NCBI RefSeq assembly: GCF_005233835.1 | Contig: NZ_SZQA01000045.1 | Span: 1-51,069 of the forward strand | Source of the DNA: Herbidospora galbida | GTDB taxonomy: Bacteria > Actinomycetota > Actinomycetes > Streptosporangiales > Streptosporangiaceae | DNA length: 51,069 bases | Reading direction: 5' to 3' | Shown here: positions 25,848 to 34,896 of the stretch, in pieces | How the letters are laid out: each line of letters starts with the position of its first letter | How positions within the stretch are numbered: the stretch's first letter is position 1 | Made by a program: the position numbers and the translations under genes | The notes under the pieces: model-generated | Databases searched by the model: none | Seen by the model: only the letters and a program-made list of their open reading frames with translations | What the model was told of the DNA's origin: nothing

Positions 25848-25858
25848 GAGCTTTCCTT

Positions 25859-26995
25859 TCACGCCGGGACGGGGACAGGTGCCGATACTCGTGGACGCAG
25901 CACCGGCGCCGCCAGGGCGATGGCCGCGACGGCCGCGGTGACCAGCAGGAACGACACGCGGGGGGAGAAGGCGTCGGCGACCACCCCGAAGAGGGTGGGC
26001 CCGCCGAGCCCGGCGAACAGGGTCATCATGGCGATCCCCGAGACGCCCTCCCCGGGGGTGGGCGCGGCGTCGGCGGCGGCGCTGAACGACTGCGGCACGA
26101 CGGTGGCCAGCCCGAGCCCGATGAGCGCGAACCCGAGGGCCGCCACCCAGGTCACCGGCGCGAACACGGCCAGCAGGCCGCCGGCGAGCCCGGTCAGCGC
26201 CCCGGCCCGGACCGTCCGCACGATCCCGAGCCGGACGATCACCGCGACCGAGCCCAGCCGCGCGAACGCCGAGGTGCAGGCGAAGGCGACGTAGGCCAGC
26301 GCCGCCGCGACGGCGTCGGCCCCGGTCACGTCCCGGACGTAGATGCCCGACCAGTTGACCACGGAGCTCTCGGCGAAGGAGGAGCAGAAGGCCACCAGCC
26401 CGATCACGATCACCGACCGGGACGGCAGGCCGAGCCGCCGTTCGGGAGCGGGCGCGGAGGGGCGTACCGGCAGAGACCGGGCGGCGAGCAGGGCGCCGCC
26501 CGCCGTCACGACCGCGACGGCGCCCAGGTGGAGCGGCGCCACGACGTCGAAGGAGGCGGCGAGGGCGCCGAGACCGGCGCCGAGCAGCATGCCGACCGAC
26601 CACATGCCGTGCAGCCGGGTCATGATCGGCCGCCCGGCGGCCTTCTCGATGCCCGAGGCCTCGGCGTTGACGGCGACGTTGGAGGTCCCGGCCGCCGCCC
26701 CGTAGAGGACGAGGGCCAGGCAGAGAACGGGGACACTGGGAGCCAGCGCGGGCAGCCCGAGCGTCAGGCAGTAGATCGGGACGAGGATCGCGGTGGCGTC
26801 CCGCGCCCCGAATCGGGCTAACAGGGGACCGGCGGCGAGCAGGCCGGCGACCGAGCCGCCCGCCGTGGCCAGCAGGACGAGACCGAGGGTGGTGGCCGAC
26901 AGACCCAGGTGCTCCTGGATCCAGGGGATGCGCGTGGACCAGCTTCCCGCCACCATTCCGTGGCACAGGAAGACCAGTGAGATCGCGCGACGCAT
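25859..26995 (-). CDS. Major facilitator superfamily transporter
   Basis: A 378-aa protein with about twelve hydrophobic helices, opening AISLVFLCHGMVAGSW then RIPWIQEHLGLS, a pattern seen in MFS members of the Fucose/ROK-linked type. Basic loops alternate as expected. It is divergent from the ROK regulator gene with 51 bp between start codons and cotranscribed with the SDR gene. It probably imports or exports the compound the SDR reduces or oxidises, but the identity is unknown. Confidence 0.82.
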   Translation of the reverse strand: MRRAISLVFLCHGMVAGSWSTRIPWIQEHLGLSATTLGLVLLATAGGSVAGLLAAGPLLARFGARDATAILVPIYCLTLGLPALAPSVPVLCLALVLYGAAAGTSNVAVNAEASGIEKAAGRPIMTRLHGMWSVGMLLGAGLGALAASFDVVAPLHLGAVAVVTAGGALLAARSLPVRPSAPAPERRLGLPSRSVIVIGLVAFCSSFAESSVVNWSGIYVRDVTGADAVAAALAYVAFACTSAFARLGSVAVIVRLGIVRTVRAGALTGLAGGLLAVFAPVTWVAALGFALIGLGLATVVPQSFSAAADAAPTPGEGVSGIAMMTLFAGLGGPTLFGVVADAFSPRVSFLLVTAAVAAIALAAPVLRPRVSAPVPVPA

Positions 26996-27021
26996 GTCGT
27001 ACTCCGTATTTCGAGGGTACG

Positions 27022-27038
27022 ATCAAATTAACAGTTAG
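27022..27038. promoter_or_regulatory. Operator-like TAAC-A-GTTA site between MFS and ROK genes
   Basis: TAACAGTTA at 27029-27037 is a small palindrome with flanking AT pairs in the 51-bp gap of the divergent ROK/MFS pair. Position suggests an autoregulatory ROK operator; the motif is short. Confidence 0.35.
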
Positions 27039-27046
27039 GCTTCCTG

Positions 27047-27982
27047 ATGATTAAGGCGACCCCCCGCACCGCACGGGCGATCAACGACCGGATGGCGCTC
27101 GACCTGCTGGTCGAGATGGGCCCCCTGACCGCCCCGCAGCTGCGCGAACTGACCGGATTGTCCCGCCCGTCGGTCTCCGACCTGGTCGAACGGCTGCACG
27201 ACGCCCGGTTGATCGAACCGGCCGGCGAGACCGGCGCCGACCGGCGCGGCCCCAACGCCCGCCTCTGGCGGGTCGCGGCGGCGCGGGCCCACGTGGTGGG
27301 CGTCGACGTGCGCCCCGATCACGTGAGCGCCGTGTGCGCCGACCTGGCGGGCGAGACGGTCGGCGAGGTGGAGCTGCCGGGCCGGCCCGGCATCGTGGCG
27401 GCCGTCCGCGCCGTGGCGCGCGGCCCGCTGCACACGGTGGTCGTCGGCGCCCCCGGCCACGGCTCCCGCGACGGCCACGCCGAACAGCGCGAACTGGGCG
27501 CCCGCGTGGTGATCGAGAACGAGGTCAACCTGGCCGCCATCGCCGAGCACCGCGCCGGGGCGGCCGTGGGCCGCGCCGACTTCGCCCTGCTCTGGCTCGA
27601 CTCGGGCACGGGCGGCGCGCTGGTCCTCGACCACAAGCTGCGCCGGGGCGTCTCGGGCGCGGCGGGCGAGGTCGGCTTCCTGCCGCTGCGCGGCGGCGAC
27701 CTGCACGACCTCGTCTCCGAGGCCCCTCTCGACGCGCTGGCCGACCGGGTCGCGCTGGGCGTCGCGGCGATCGTCGAGGTCGTCGACCCGGGCCTGGTGG
27801 TGCTGGGCGGCGGCGTGGGCCACCAGGGAGGTTCGGAGCTCTCGGTACGCGTCCAGCGCGCCGTCGAGGCGATCTGCCCGGTCCCCGTGGAGGTCACGGC
27901 GAGCACGGTCGCCGACAACCCGGTGCTGCTCGGGGCCACCCTGCTGGCCCTCGACGCGGCCCGAGACGAGACGTTCGGCTAG
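27047..27982 (+). CDS. ROK-family transcriptional regulator
   Basis: A 311-aa protein with an N-terminal winged HTH (PLTAPQLRELTGLSRPSVSDLV) and a C-terminal ROK domain (VVGVDVRPDHVSAV; IENEVNLAAIAEH; LDSGTGGALVLDH; VSGAAGEVGFLPL). The usual ROK zinc-site CxCGxxGC is not present, and the central part is shorter than in typical 400-aa members. ROK repressors respond to sugars. It faces the MFS-SDR operon and probably controls it. The last 4 bp overlap the converging tspO-like gene. Confidence 0.85.
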   Translation: MIKATPRTARAINDRMALDLLVEMGPLTAPQLRELTGLSRPSVSDLVERLHDARLIEPAGETGADRRGPNARLWRVAAARAHVVGVDVRPDHVSAVCADLAGETVGEVELPGRPGIVAAVRAVARGPLHTVVVGAPGHGSRDGHAEQRELGARVVIENEVNLAAIAEHRAGAAVGRADFALLWLDSGTGGALVLDHKLRRGVSGAAGEVGFLPLRGGDLHDLVSEAPLDALADRVALGVAAIVEVVDPGLVVLGGGVGHQGGSELSVRVQRAVEAICPVPVEVTASTVADNPVLLGATLLALDAARDETFG

Positions 27983-28449
27983 TTCGCCGTCCAGATCGAC
28001 AGGTTGAGCGCGGCGGCGAAGGTCACCCAGAGCAGATAGGGCACCAGCAGCCACCCCGCGACCCGGCGCCTGCGCAGGAACACGACGATATTGACCACGA
28101 TCGCCACCCACAGCAGCGCGATGTCGACGAACGCGGCCCCGTAGAGCCCGGCGCCGAAGAAGAGCGGCGTCCAGAGGGCGTTGAGAACGAGCTGGACGAC
28201 ATAAGGGACGAAGGAGCGATCGAGTCCGCAGGCCTCCCAGACCAGCCAGCCGGAGATCGCGATCATCGCGTAGAGGACCGTCCAGACCGGGCCGAAGAGC
28301 CACTGCGGCGGCGCCCACGAGGGCAGGTCGAGCTGGGTGTAGACGGCGCCCGCGTTCGAGGCCGCGAGCCCGCCGGTCACCGCGACCAGCGCCACGACCA
28401 GCGCGAACACGAGGAGTCCGGGCCAGCGATACCGGGTCAGAGTGCTCAT
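27979..28449 (-). CDS. TspO/MBR family tryptophan-rich sensory protein
   Basis: A 156-aa five-helix protein. TspO signatures are clear: LDLPSWAPPQWLFGPVWTVLY in the first loop and helix 2 (proline and tryptophan pattern), NALWTPLFFGAGLYG in helix 3, and LVPYLLWVTFAAALNLSIW at the C-terminus. TspO proteins bind porphyrins or related ligands and are linked to stress responses. It is followed on the same strand by nothing nearby and overlaps the ROK stop by 4 bp. Confidence 0.9.
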   Translation of the reverse strand: MSTLTRYRWPGLLVFALVVALVAVTGGLAASNAGAVYTQLDLPSWAPPQWLFGPVWTVLYAMIAISGWLVWEACGLDRSFVPYVVQLVLNALWTPLFFGAGLYGAAFVDIALLWVAIVVNIVVFLRRRRVAGWLLVPYLLWVTFAAALNLSIWTAN

Positions 28450-28478
28450 GCCCGAACCCCTGCCCGCAGGGGCTCAGG

Positions 28479-29111
28479 TCAAGCGGCGGGCTCGGCGTGC
28501 ATCCGGCTCAGCACCCGCTTGAACGCCCACACCGACCCCGCGAACGCCACCCCGGTGATCACGGCCACCGCCGAGGTCCGCACCAGCAGGTAGGTCGAGA
28601 CGTTGTTGTGCAGCAGCAGCCAGATGCTCACCGCCGAGTTGCACATCAGCACGAACGCCCACAGCAGGGTGATCCGCGCGAAGAACTGCCGCATCCGCTC
28701 GTGCTTGAGCACGAACTGCGGCAGGTGGATGTAGTCGAGCGTGAGCCGCTGGACCAGCGGCTTGTTCAGCCGTACGGAGGCCAGGAAGGCCAGCGCGATG
28801 CAGATCGTGCCCAGCTCGGGCTGGATGAAGTAGACCACCGCGTCGCCCGTCCACCACCCCAGGAGCGCCCGCACCGTGATCGCGATGGCCGCCAGCACCA
28901 TGGTCCCGGGCACCGGCCGCCGCCGGACCAGCCGGTAGGCGACCCCGATGTAGACCCAGGAGACGGCCGCGATCAGCCCGCCGTCGAGCCCGAGCAGCGC
29001 GAAGGCCGTGTAGAACACGGCGAGTGGAGCGACCACCCCTTCGAGCAACCGGGGGATCGCCGTCTTGAGCAGGGCGGTCAGCCGGGGGAGGGCGAACTGA
29101 GGGTGGGTCAT
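28479..29111 (-). CDS. VC0807-like membrane protein, function unknown
   Basis: A 210-aa protein with about five to six hydrophobic segments, a central cytoplasmic stretch RLNKPLVQRLTLDYIHLP and C-terminal helices with NSAVSIWLLLHNNVSTYLL. The layout matches proteins I know annotated as VC0807 family, whose function is unknown. It starts 29 bp before the tspO-like gene on the same strand, so both may share a transcript starting in the 29112-29427 region. Confidence 0.6.
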   Translation of the reverse strand: MTHPQFALPRLTALLKTAIPRLLEGVVAPLAVFYTAFALLGLDGGLIAAVSWVYIGVAYRLVRRRPVPGTMVLAAIAITVRALLGWWTGDAVVYFIQPELGTICIALAFLASVRLNKPLVQRLTLDYIHLPQFVLKHERMRQFFARITLLWAFVLMCNSAVSIWLLLHNNVSTYLLVRTSAVAVITGVAFAGSVWAFKRVLSRMHAEPAA

Positions 29112-29427
29112 GCTGCTCCTTCAGGCGTCGGAGCACCGACGCTAAAGCTTCCGCGCCTACCCATGGGGTGGTGTATGAAAACCCGTTTGGGAGGCCGTGG
29201 CCGATCCGTTACGTTACTCGACCCTTAGGGGTGGTCGGGGCTACCCCCTAAGGGGAGATGTCCGAGTTAGAGGGATCTAACCATCTGGATAACAGGCCGT
29301 TCTCAGCTCTTGTAGTTGCCTTTACTAGGGTCGTTCCAGGTTTGTCCCTGATGTGATGGAAGCATCTGGTCCGCTGGGGTTGACGTAGCTACAGTCCGAA
29401 CGTGAAGAGCGTTCCAGGAGGGGCTAC
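29112..29427. promoter_or_regulatory. 316-bp divergent intergenic region
   Basis: It lies between the VC0807-like gene (minus) and the SrfC/SrfB-like operon (plus). It contains the CCCTWAGGG pair at 29222-29254. TACAGT at 29390-29395 could be a -10 box for the operon, but no convincing -35 precedes it. No coding sequence or tRNA is seen. Confidence 0.6.
29222..29254. promoter_or_regulatory. Paired palindromic boxes, candidate operator
   Basis: CCCTTAGGGG (29222-29231) and CCCCTAAGGG (29245-29254) are exact inverted copies, and each is itself near-palindromic. The centres are about 24 bp apart. It could form a 10-bp hairpin, but its location upstream of both divergent genes favours protein binding. 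Confidence 0.45.
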
Positions 29428-31770
29428 GTGACGGTCGAGCACATGAGACAGGACATCCGCACGGCGGAGGAGTACGCGGCCGGGATCCGGCGGCTGCTGG
29501 AGAACCCCGATCTGCCCGACGAGCTGGGGCCGGCCGTCGCCCGCACCCGCGACCAGGCGGGCCGGCTCCTCGACGCCACCCGGCGTCCCTACCAGCTCGG
29601 CGTGCTCGGCGAGTTCAGCGCCGGCAAGACGATGTTCATCGCCTCGCTGCTCGGGCTGGAGGGCCTGCTCATCGGCGACCAGCCCACGACGGGCAACGTC
29701 ACCGCCTACTGGGTGCGCCAGGGACGTTCCGGCACCCGCACGATCATCACCGGCAGGCAGGCGAGCTACCTCACCGAGACCGCCGTCGCCCAGCGCCGGG
29801 AGTCGATCGGCCAGGAGCTGCACACCGCCGGTCGCGCCCTGTCGGGCCCGGCCGCCGCCGGGTTCGAGCAGGCCGTCTGGGAGGCCGCCGCCCGCGACGG
29901 CGACGGCCGTACGCTGCTGCGCTGGCACCAGACCCACGCGGCCCAGGCCCCCAACCAGGTCCGCCGCCTGTCGGCCCAGCTCGTGGCCATCGCGCTGGCC
30001 GTCCGGGAGTTCGGGAGCCGTCTCGGCGCGCGGCCGGGCATCACCGAGGCCGAGGCGAAGGACCTGCTGCTGATCTCCGAGAGGCGGCCGGTCTCCGAGC
30101 CCGACCCGTTCTGGATCGTCGACCACATCGCGGTGACCGTCGAGGTCGCCCCCGAGGTGCTCGACCTCGACCGGCTGCTCGGCGACGCGTCGTGGAACCA
30201 CGAGGTCTCCAAGGACCGCATGGTGGTCTACGACTTCCCGGGCTTCCTCAACGACATCTCCGGCGAGCGCGACCTGACCCTCACCAAGACGCTGCTGCCC
30301 GACATGGACACCGTGATCGCCCTGCTCAAGGGCGGCAACCCCGACGGCATGGCCTCCGACGAGCTCACCTCGCTGTTACGCGAGGTCTATCCCACCGACC
30401 GGCGCGGGCGGGTGCTGGTGGGGGTGGGCAACCTCAGCGACGTCCAGGACATCAGGCGGTTCGAGACCCCGGCGCTGCGCCAGGCGCAGTCTGACGACGA
30501 GGTGCTCGACCAGGTGCCGACCCTGCGCAAGCTGCTCGACACCGCCGGGAGGCTCAACCCTGACGACGACCCCTTCTTCTACTCAGGGCTGGTGGCCCTC
30601 GACCACATGGGTCTCTCGGGGTCGCTGGACAACCGGGTCGGGGAGGCGGTCAGGGTCGTCGACGCCGCCGGAGCGGTCGCCGCGGGGCTGCCGCAGTCGA
30701 GCCGGCTGCGGACCATGCTGACCGAGACCGCCCGCGACGGCGGCAAGGAGCTGGTCCTCGACCGGCTGTCCGACCGGCTGGCCGGCTACGGCCTCACCGC
30801 CCGCCACAGCCGGGTCGTGAAGGAGCGCGCCGCCCTCGACCTGGCCGAAGGCGACCTGGAGGCGGCGCTCGACCAGGCCTCCCGGACCGTCTTCGCCTCG
30901 GCCGGCGCGGAGACCGAGAACCTGGTGAACCAGGTCAAGACCGTGCTGAGCAGCCTCAAGGCCGACCTGCCGCCGCTGCTCGCCGAGACCCTCGGCGGCG
31001 GCAACCCCTCTCTGATGGACGAGATCCGCGCCGACCTCATCGCCCGCGTCTTCGCCTGGCCCCAGTGGTGGGGGATCATGTCCACCGCCACCGGCACCGA
31101 GCTGCGGGCCGGCCCCGAGTCGACCGAGGAGTTCGTCGGCCCCTTCACCACGGTCTGCCACGAGGTGTACGCGGCCTCCCGGAACCTGGCGCTGGTCCGC
31201 TGGGAGCAGGCGGTGCTGGCCAAGGCCCAGTCCCTCGTGACCGACGACCTGCGCCGCCGGCTCGCCGCCGTCGACCTCCCCGAGCAGGAGCGCGAGACGC
31301 TGGCCGCGCTGATCCGGCCCGCCGAGTGGCGCGGGATCCTGACCAACGCCGCCGGCGACCTCCCCCGGCCCGACACCGGGGGCGTCGAGCACGCCTTCCC
31401 GATGCGCCGCCCCCACCGGTTCGCCTGGTCGATCCCTCATGACGACCGCCCGGCCGAGGACGCCTGGTTCGTGCACCAGCTGCACCCCGTCCACGTGATC
31501 AGGCTCCGGCAGCAGGTCGTCGACGCCGCCGACATGGTGGTCCGCGGGTGGCTCGACGCGCTGCGCCCGCTGGCCGACGCCCAGATCAGATCGGGCCTGG
31601 AGACCCTGGAGGACATCCTGGAGCAGATCCGCGCCGACGTCGTCCGCCGCCCCGCGCAGGCCAAGGGCACCCCGCTGCTGGAGGAGCTGCGCAAACTCCG
31701 CGCCGCCTACCCCAGCGGCGGCGTGAACCTCGGGTTCTCCCGGTTCGCCGACTGGAAGAAGGGCGCGTAG
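29428..31770 (+). CDS. Dynamin-like GTPase, SrfC family-like
   Basis: A 780-aa protein with an N-terminal GTPase domain of bacterial dynamin type: P-loop GEFSAGKT (G61-T68), switch I Thr in QPTTGNVTAY (T87/T88), G3 as DFPG (D269-G272) and a possible G4 in VGNLSDVQD. The rest is helical, with extended regions around EGDLEAALDQASR, and no transmembrane helix. Size, fold and the neighbouring Hsp70-like gene match the SrfC (Virul_Fac) family of the SrfABC locus known from Salmonella. AGGAGG at 29416-29421 supports GTG 29428. The stop abuts the next start. Function unknown. Confidence 0.7.
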   Translation: MTVEHMRQDIRTAEEYAAGIRRLLENPDLPDELGPAVARTRDQAGRLLDATRRPYQLGVLGEFSAGKTMFIASLLGLEGLLIGDQPTTGNVTAYWVRQGRSGTRTIITGRQASYLTETAVAQRRESIGQELHTAGRALSGPAAAGFEQAVWEAAARDGDGRTLLRWHQTHAAQAPNQVRRLSAQLVAIALAVREFGSRLGARPGITEAEAKDLLLISERRPVSEPDPFWIVDHIAVTVEVAPEVLDLDRLLGDASWNHEVSKDRMVVYDFPGFLNDISGERDLTLTKTLLPDMDTVIALLKGGNPDGMASDELTSLLREVYPTDRRGRVLVGVGNLSDVQDIRRFETPALRQAQSDDEVLDQVPTLRKLLDTAGRLNPDDDPFFYSGLVALDHMGLSGSLDNRVGEAVRVVDAAGAVAAGLPQSSRLRTMLTETARDGGKELVLDRLSDRLAGYGLTARHSRVVKERAALDLAEGDLEAALDQASRTVFASAGAETENLVNQVKTVLSSLKADLPPLLAETLGGGNPSLMDEIRADLIARVFAWPQWWGIMSTATGTELRAGPESTEEFVGPFTTVCHEVYAASRNLALVRWEQAVLAKAQSLVTDDLRRRLAAVDLPEQERETLAALIRPAEWRGILTNAAGDLPRPDTGGVEHAFPMRRPHRFAWSIPHDDRPAEDAWFVHQLHPVHVIRLRQQVVDAADMVVRGWLDALRPLADAQIRSGLETLEDILEQIRADVVRRPAQAKGTPLLEELRKLRAAYPSGGVNLGFSRFADWKKGA

Positions 31771-34700
31771 ATGGAGCTCTACCTCGCCGGCCCCGACGGC
31801 GGCCGGGTGACCGACGTCCGGGTGCCCGGACCGCTGCCCCTCCCGATCGTCGTCCCGGAACGGGACGCCGTGATCAGGGCGATCACCGTCGAACCCGCCG
31901 GGGCGCTCGCCACCCGCTGGACGCCGCAGGTGCCGCCGGGCGGCCTGAGCGTGCGGGGCGGCAGCTCGTGGCGGCTGCTCGGACCGGTGTCGGCCGAGCC
32001 CTCGGACGCGCCGGCCGAACCGGTCGTCTTCACCTGGACCATCACCTACGAGTACGAGGGCGGGAACCGCCGCATGGCAGAGAGCCGCGTCACCGTCAGT
32101 TCCGAGTCCAGCCCCGACCTCGACGGCAACAGCGGCTGGATCGCCTTGGACTACGGCACCAGCACGACCTCGATCACCCTGTTCGACCAGCGCCGCCAGC
32201 ACGCCCTGATCGGCTTCCCGCCCTCCCAGCGGGAGGTGCTGCGCCGGGAGCTGACCCTGCGCTTCGACGGGCATCCCGGGTTCGGGCTCGACGGCCAGAG
32301 CTGGCAGCGCTTCCTGGCCGCCACCGGGAGTACCCTGGCGACCGCCGGGGGGACCGCCGACCCGCTCCAGGCCGCCAGGGCCGTCCTCGACAACGACACC
32401 TCCACCAGCGGCGCGGGGCTCTACCGGCTGCTGCTGACGATGGAGCGCCAGGCCGCCCAGGTACGGCAGCCGATCGTGTCGCAGGCGCTGCAGGGTCTCT
32501 ACCGCGCGGCCTTCGACGTGCCGCCGATCCGGGAGCAGCGGATGATCCGGATCCCGCTGCACGCGGGGGAGGAGACGATCGACAGCGAGATCGCCGTCCA
32601 CGGGCTCGACCCGCTGACCGTCAGCATGGCGGCCGACGGGCACCGGTCGGGCGGATCGGCCGAGCCGCTGGCGCCGGAGGTCCGGTCGCAGCGCAGCCTC
32701 AAGCAGTTCATCGGCTCCTCCCGGTCGCTGCCGGGCCTGCCGGCGGGCCACCCGGTGACGCCCGACGACGTGATCGCCGCCGCCTGGTCGGGCCTGCTGA
32801 CCGAGAAGGTCGCCAAGTACTGCCAGGAGCACCCCGACGAGGTGTCGACCAAGCCGATCACCCACGCGGTCGTGACCTATCCGACGGTCTCCCCGCCCCG
32901 CACCCGCCAGGACGTCGAACGGCTGGCCCACCGCATCGGCATGCGCCAGGTCGTGACCGCCTACGACGAGGCGACCGCCGCCGCGATGTTCTACCTGATG
33001 CGCGACTTCGCCGGCGACCAGGCGGTCGGCATCGAGGCGTTCCGGGCGCACACCCGCCGGGTGGGCGACAAGCAGTGGCACCGCAACATCCTGGTCGTCG
33101 ACATCGGCGGCGGCACCACCGACATCGCGCTGCTCGGCATCACCCTGCTCGACCAGACCGTCTACGGTACGGGCCGCGACGAGCGGGTCCAGGGCCGCTA
33201 CTACGCGCTGCGTCCCGCCGTGCTGGCGAAGGCGGGCCGGGCCCAGCTCGGCGGCGACCGCATCACGCTGGGCGTCTTCAAGCACCTGAAGGCGCTGCTG
33301 GCCGACGCGGTGCTGATCCGCTCACCCCGGCTGGTGCGCGAGGAGTACCCGGGCTACCTGACCGGCGGCGTCTACGTCCCCGGCTCGCTGCTGGCCCCCG
33401 CCGCCGACTCCGACGCCGAGCAGCGCAGGGCCGACCTGATCGAGAAGGTGGTGCCGACCCGCTGGGCGAGCGCGGCGGGTGACCGGCACGCCGCCGAGGA
33501 GCGATTCCGGCGGCTGTGGAGCCAGGCCGACCTGGCCAAACGCCAGCAGTCCACCCAGGAGGGCGACTACGTCGTGCGCCGGGTGCCCGAGCTGCTCCAG
33601 CTGGAGGGCCGCGCCCGTGACATCACCGAGCCCGCCGAGGTGGTCGTCAAGCAGGAGGAGATCAACCGGATCATCGAAGAGGTGGTCAGGGACGCCTTCG
33701 CCATCGCGCTCAGCGTGGTCAAACGGCGGCTGGGCCGCGACAAGAGGGGCGTGCCCGACGTCCTCGACAAGGTCATCATCTCCGGCGGCACGTCGGCGCT
33801 GCCCCAGGTGCGCCGGGTCCTCCTGGAGACCTTCGCGCAGGCCGGCGACCACGTGAACTGGAACCCCCTCGACGTCGTGTACGACCCCGTCTTCGCCAAG
33901 ACCGGCACCTCCATCGGCGCCTGCTGGGCCGAACACGTACGGCAGAAGGGCTACGCCAGCGCCTCCCACGCCACCCAGCGGGTGCGGCGCGGCCTGACCG
34001 AGCTCTACATCGACGTGGACAACCTGTTCCACGCGCTCCCCAACACGCTGGTCTTCGACGCCACCGGCGGGCAGCTGTTCCCGATCTTCCAGGTCGGTGA
34101 GCGGTTCGACCGCATCCAGGTCGACGGCGACATCGAGGGCCGCCGCCGCTACGGCGACTGGATCCCGGTGCCGCAGAACATGGCGATCTACCGCCAGCCG
34201 TTCGCGGTCGAGGAGGAGCGCAGCCTGTGGAGCCACCTGAGCATGCACGACCTGCTCAAGGGGCGGGTGCCGGCCGAGCAGCAGGCCGCCTGGTACCGGC
34301 AGGTCCAGGTGACGTTCGAGGTGAACGAGCGGGAGCTGGTCACCGCCCACTTCTGCCACCAGTCCGGCCCCGTGTACGCCCCCCGCTTCGGCTCCGCCCC
34401 GGCGACCCGCGGCCTGGTGGCCAAGGACGAGGCGGGCCGCTTCGTGCTCCAGCGGGACATCGTGGTCAACCCGTACACGGCGGGCGGCCTGGCCTCCGCC
34501 CCGCAGCCGATCTTCGCGGCCGGGACGGTGCTGACCGAGCGCCTGCTCACCGACAACGGCCGCCACGCCGCCGGTCTGATCGGCCGGCCGCTGCCCAAGG
34601 ACGTGCCCGGCGACGGCCTCTGGACCTTCTACACCCCGGAGCCGGGTCGGCCCGACGCCCTGACGCAGATCGGCGAGTCCGTACGCGCCCCCAAGGCGGG

Positions 34701-34896
34701 GCTGCTCGGCGCCGACATGGTGCCCGTGCTCGACTCCGAGGGGCGGCTGACCGTCGAGCCCGGCTACGTGCGCTTCCGTGAGGCGCGGTCTCCGGCCGAC
34801 GTCGTCGCCGACCCCGGGTCGGTGTTCAGCGTGGCGATGATCCCGGGCGACCCCGACGTCGACGAGAAGCTCAACCCGTTCACCGGCAGTCACTGA
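31771..34896 (+). CDS. Hsp70/actin-fold ATPase, SrfB family-like
   Basis: A 1041-aa protein. The actin-like ATPase core is split by long inserts: phosphate-1 ALDYGTSTTS (D127-S134), connect-1 YDEATAAAMFYL, phosphate-2 VVDIGGGTTDIALL (D444-D451) and adenosine motif IISGGTSALPQV (S671-S675). An about 120-aa N-terminal beta-rich region precedes the core, and about 300 residues follow it; no substrate-binding domain of DnaK is seen. Size and partner fit SrfB. ATG follows the previous stop with no gap, so it is translationally coupled. Presumably an ATP-driven partner of the GTPase. Confidence 0.75.
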   Translation: MELYLAGPDGGRVTDVRVPGPLPLPIVVPERDAVIRAITVEPAGALATRWTPQVPPGGLSVRGGSSWRLLGPVSAEPSDAPAEPVVFTWTITYEYEGGNRRMAESRVTVSSESSPDLDGNSGWIALDYGTSTTSITLFDQRRQHALIGFPPSQREVLRRELTLRFDGHPGFGLDGQSWQRFLAATGSTLATAGGTADPLQAARAVLDNDTSTSGAGLYRLLLTMERQAAQVRQPIVSQALQGLYRAAFDVPPIREQRMIRIPLHAGEETIDSEIAVHGLDPLTVSMAADGHRSGGSAEPLAPEVRSQRSLKQFIGSSRSLPGLPAGHPVTPDDVIAAAWSGLLTEKVAKYCQEHPDEVSTKPITHAVVTYPTVSPPRTRQDVERLAHRIGMRQVVTAYDEATAAAMFYLMRDFAGDQAVGIEAFRAHTRRVGDKQWHRNILVVDIGGGTTDIALLGITLLDQTVYGTGRDERVQGRYYALRPAVLAKAGRAQLGGDRITLGVFKHLKALLADAVLIRSPRLVREEYPGYLTGGVYVPGSLLAPAADSDAEQRRADLIEKVVPTRWASAAGDRHAAEERFRRLWSQADLAKRQQSTQEGDYVVRRVPELLQLEGRARDITEPAEVVVKQEEINRIIEEVVRDAFAIALSVVKRRLGRDKRGVPDVLDKVIISGGTSALPQVRRVLLETFAQAGDHVNWNPLDVVYDPVFAKTGTSIGACWAEHVRQKGYASASHATQRVRRGLTELYIDVDNLFHALPNTLVFDATGGQLFPIFQVGERFDRIQVDGDIEGRRRYGDWIPVPQNMAIYRQPFAVEEERSLWSHLSMHDLLKGRVPAEQQAAWYRQVQVTFEVNERELVTAHFCHQSGPVYAPRFGSAPATRGLVAKDEAGRFVLQRDIVVNPYTAGGLASAPQPIFAAGTVLTERLLTDNGRHAAGLIGRPLPKDVPGDGLWTFYTPEPGRPDALTQIGESVRAPKAGLLGADMVPVLDSEGRLTVEPGYVRFREARSPADVVADPGSVFSVAMIPGDPDVDEKLNPFTGSH

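Noticed and set aside
30583-33285. A 900-codon minus-strand frame opposite the SrfC/SrfB-like genes.
   Set aside because: Composition is a repetitive Gly/Arg/Val/Asp mix with no motif, while the plus strand has clear GTPase and ATPase signatures.
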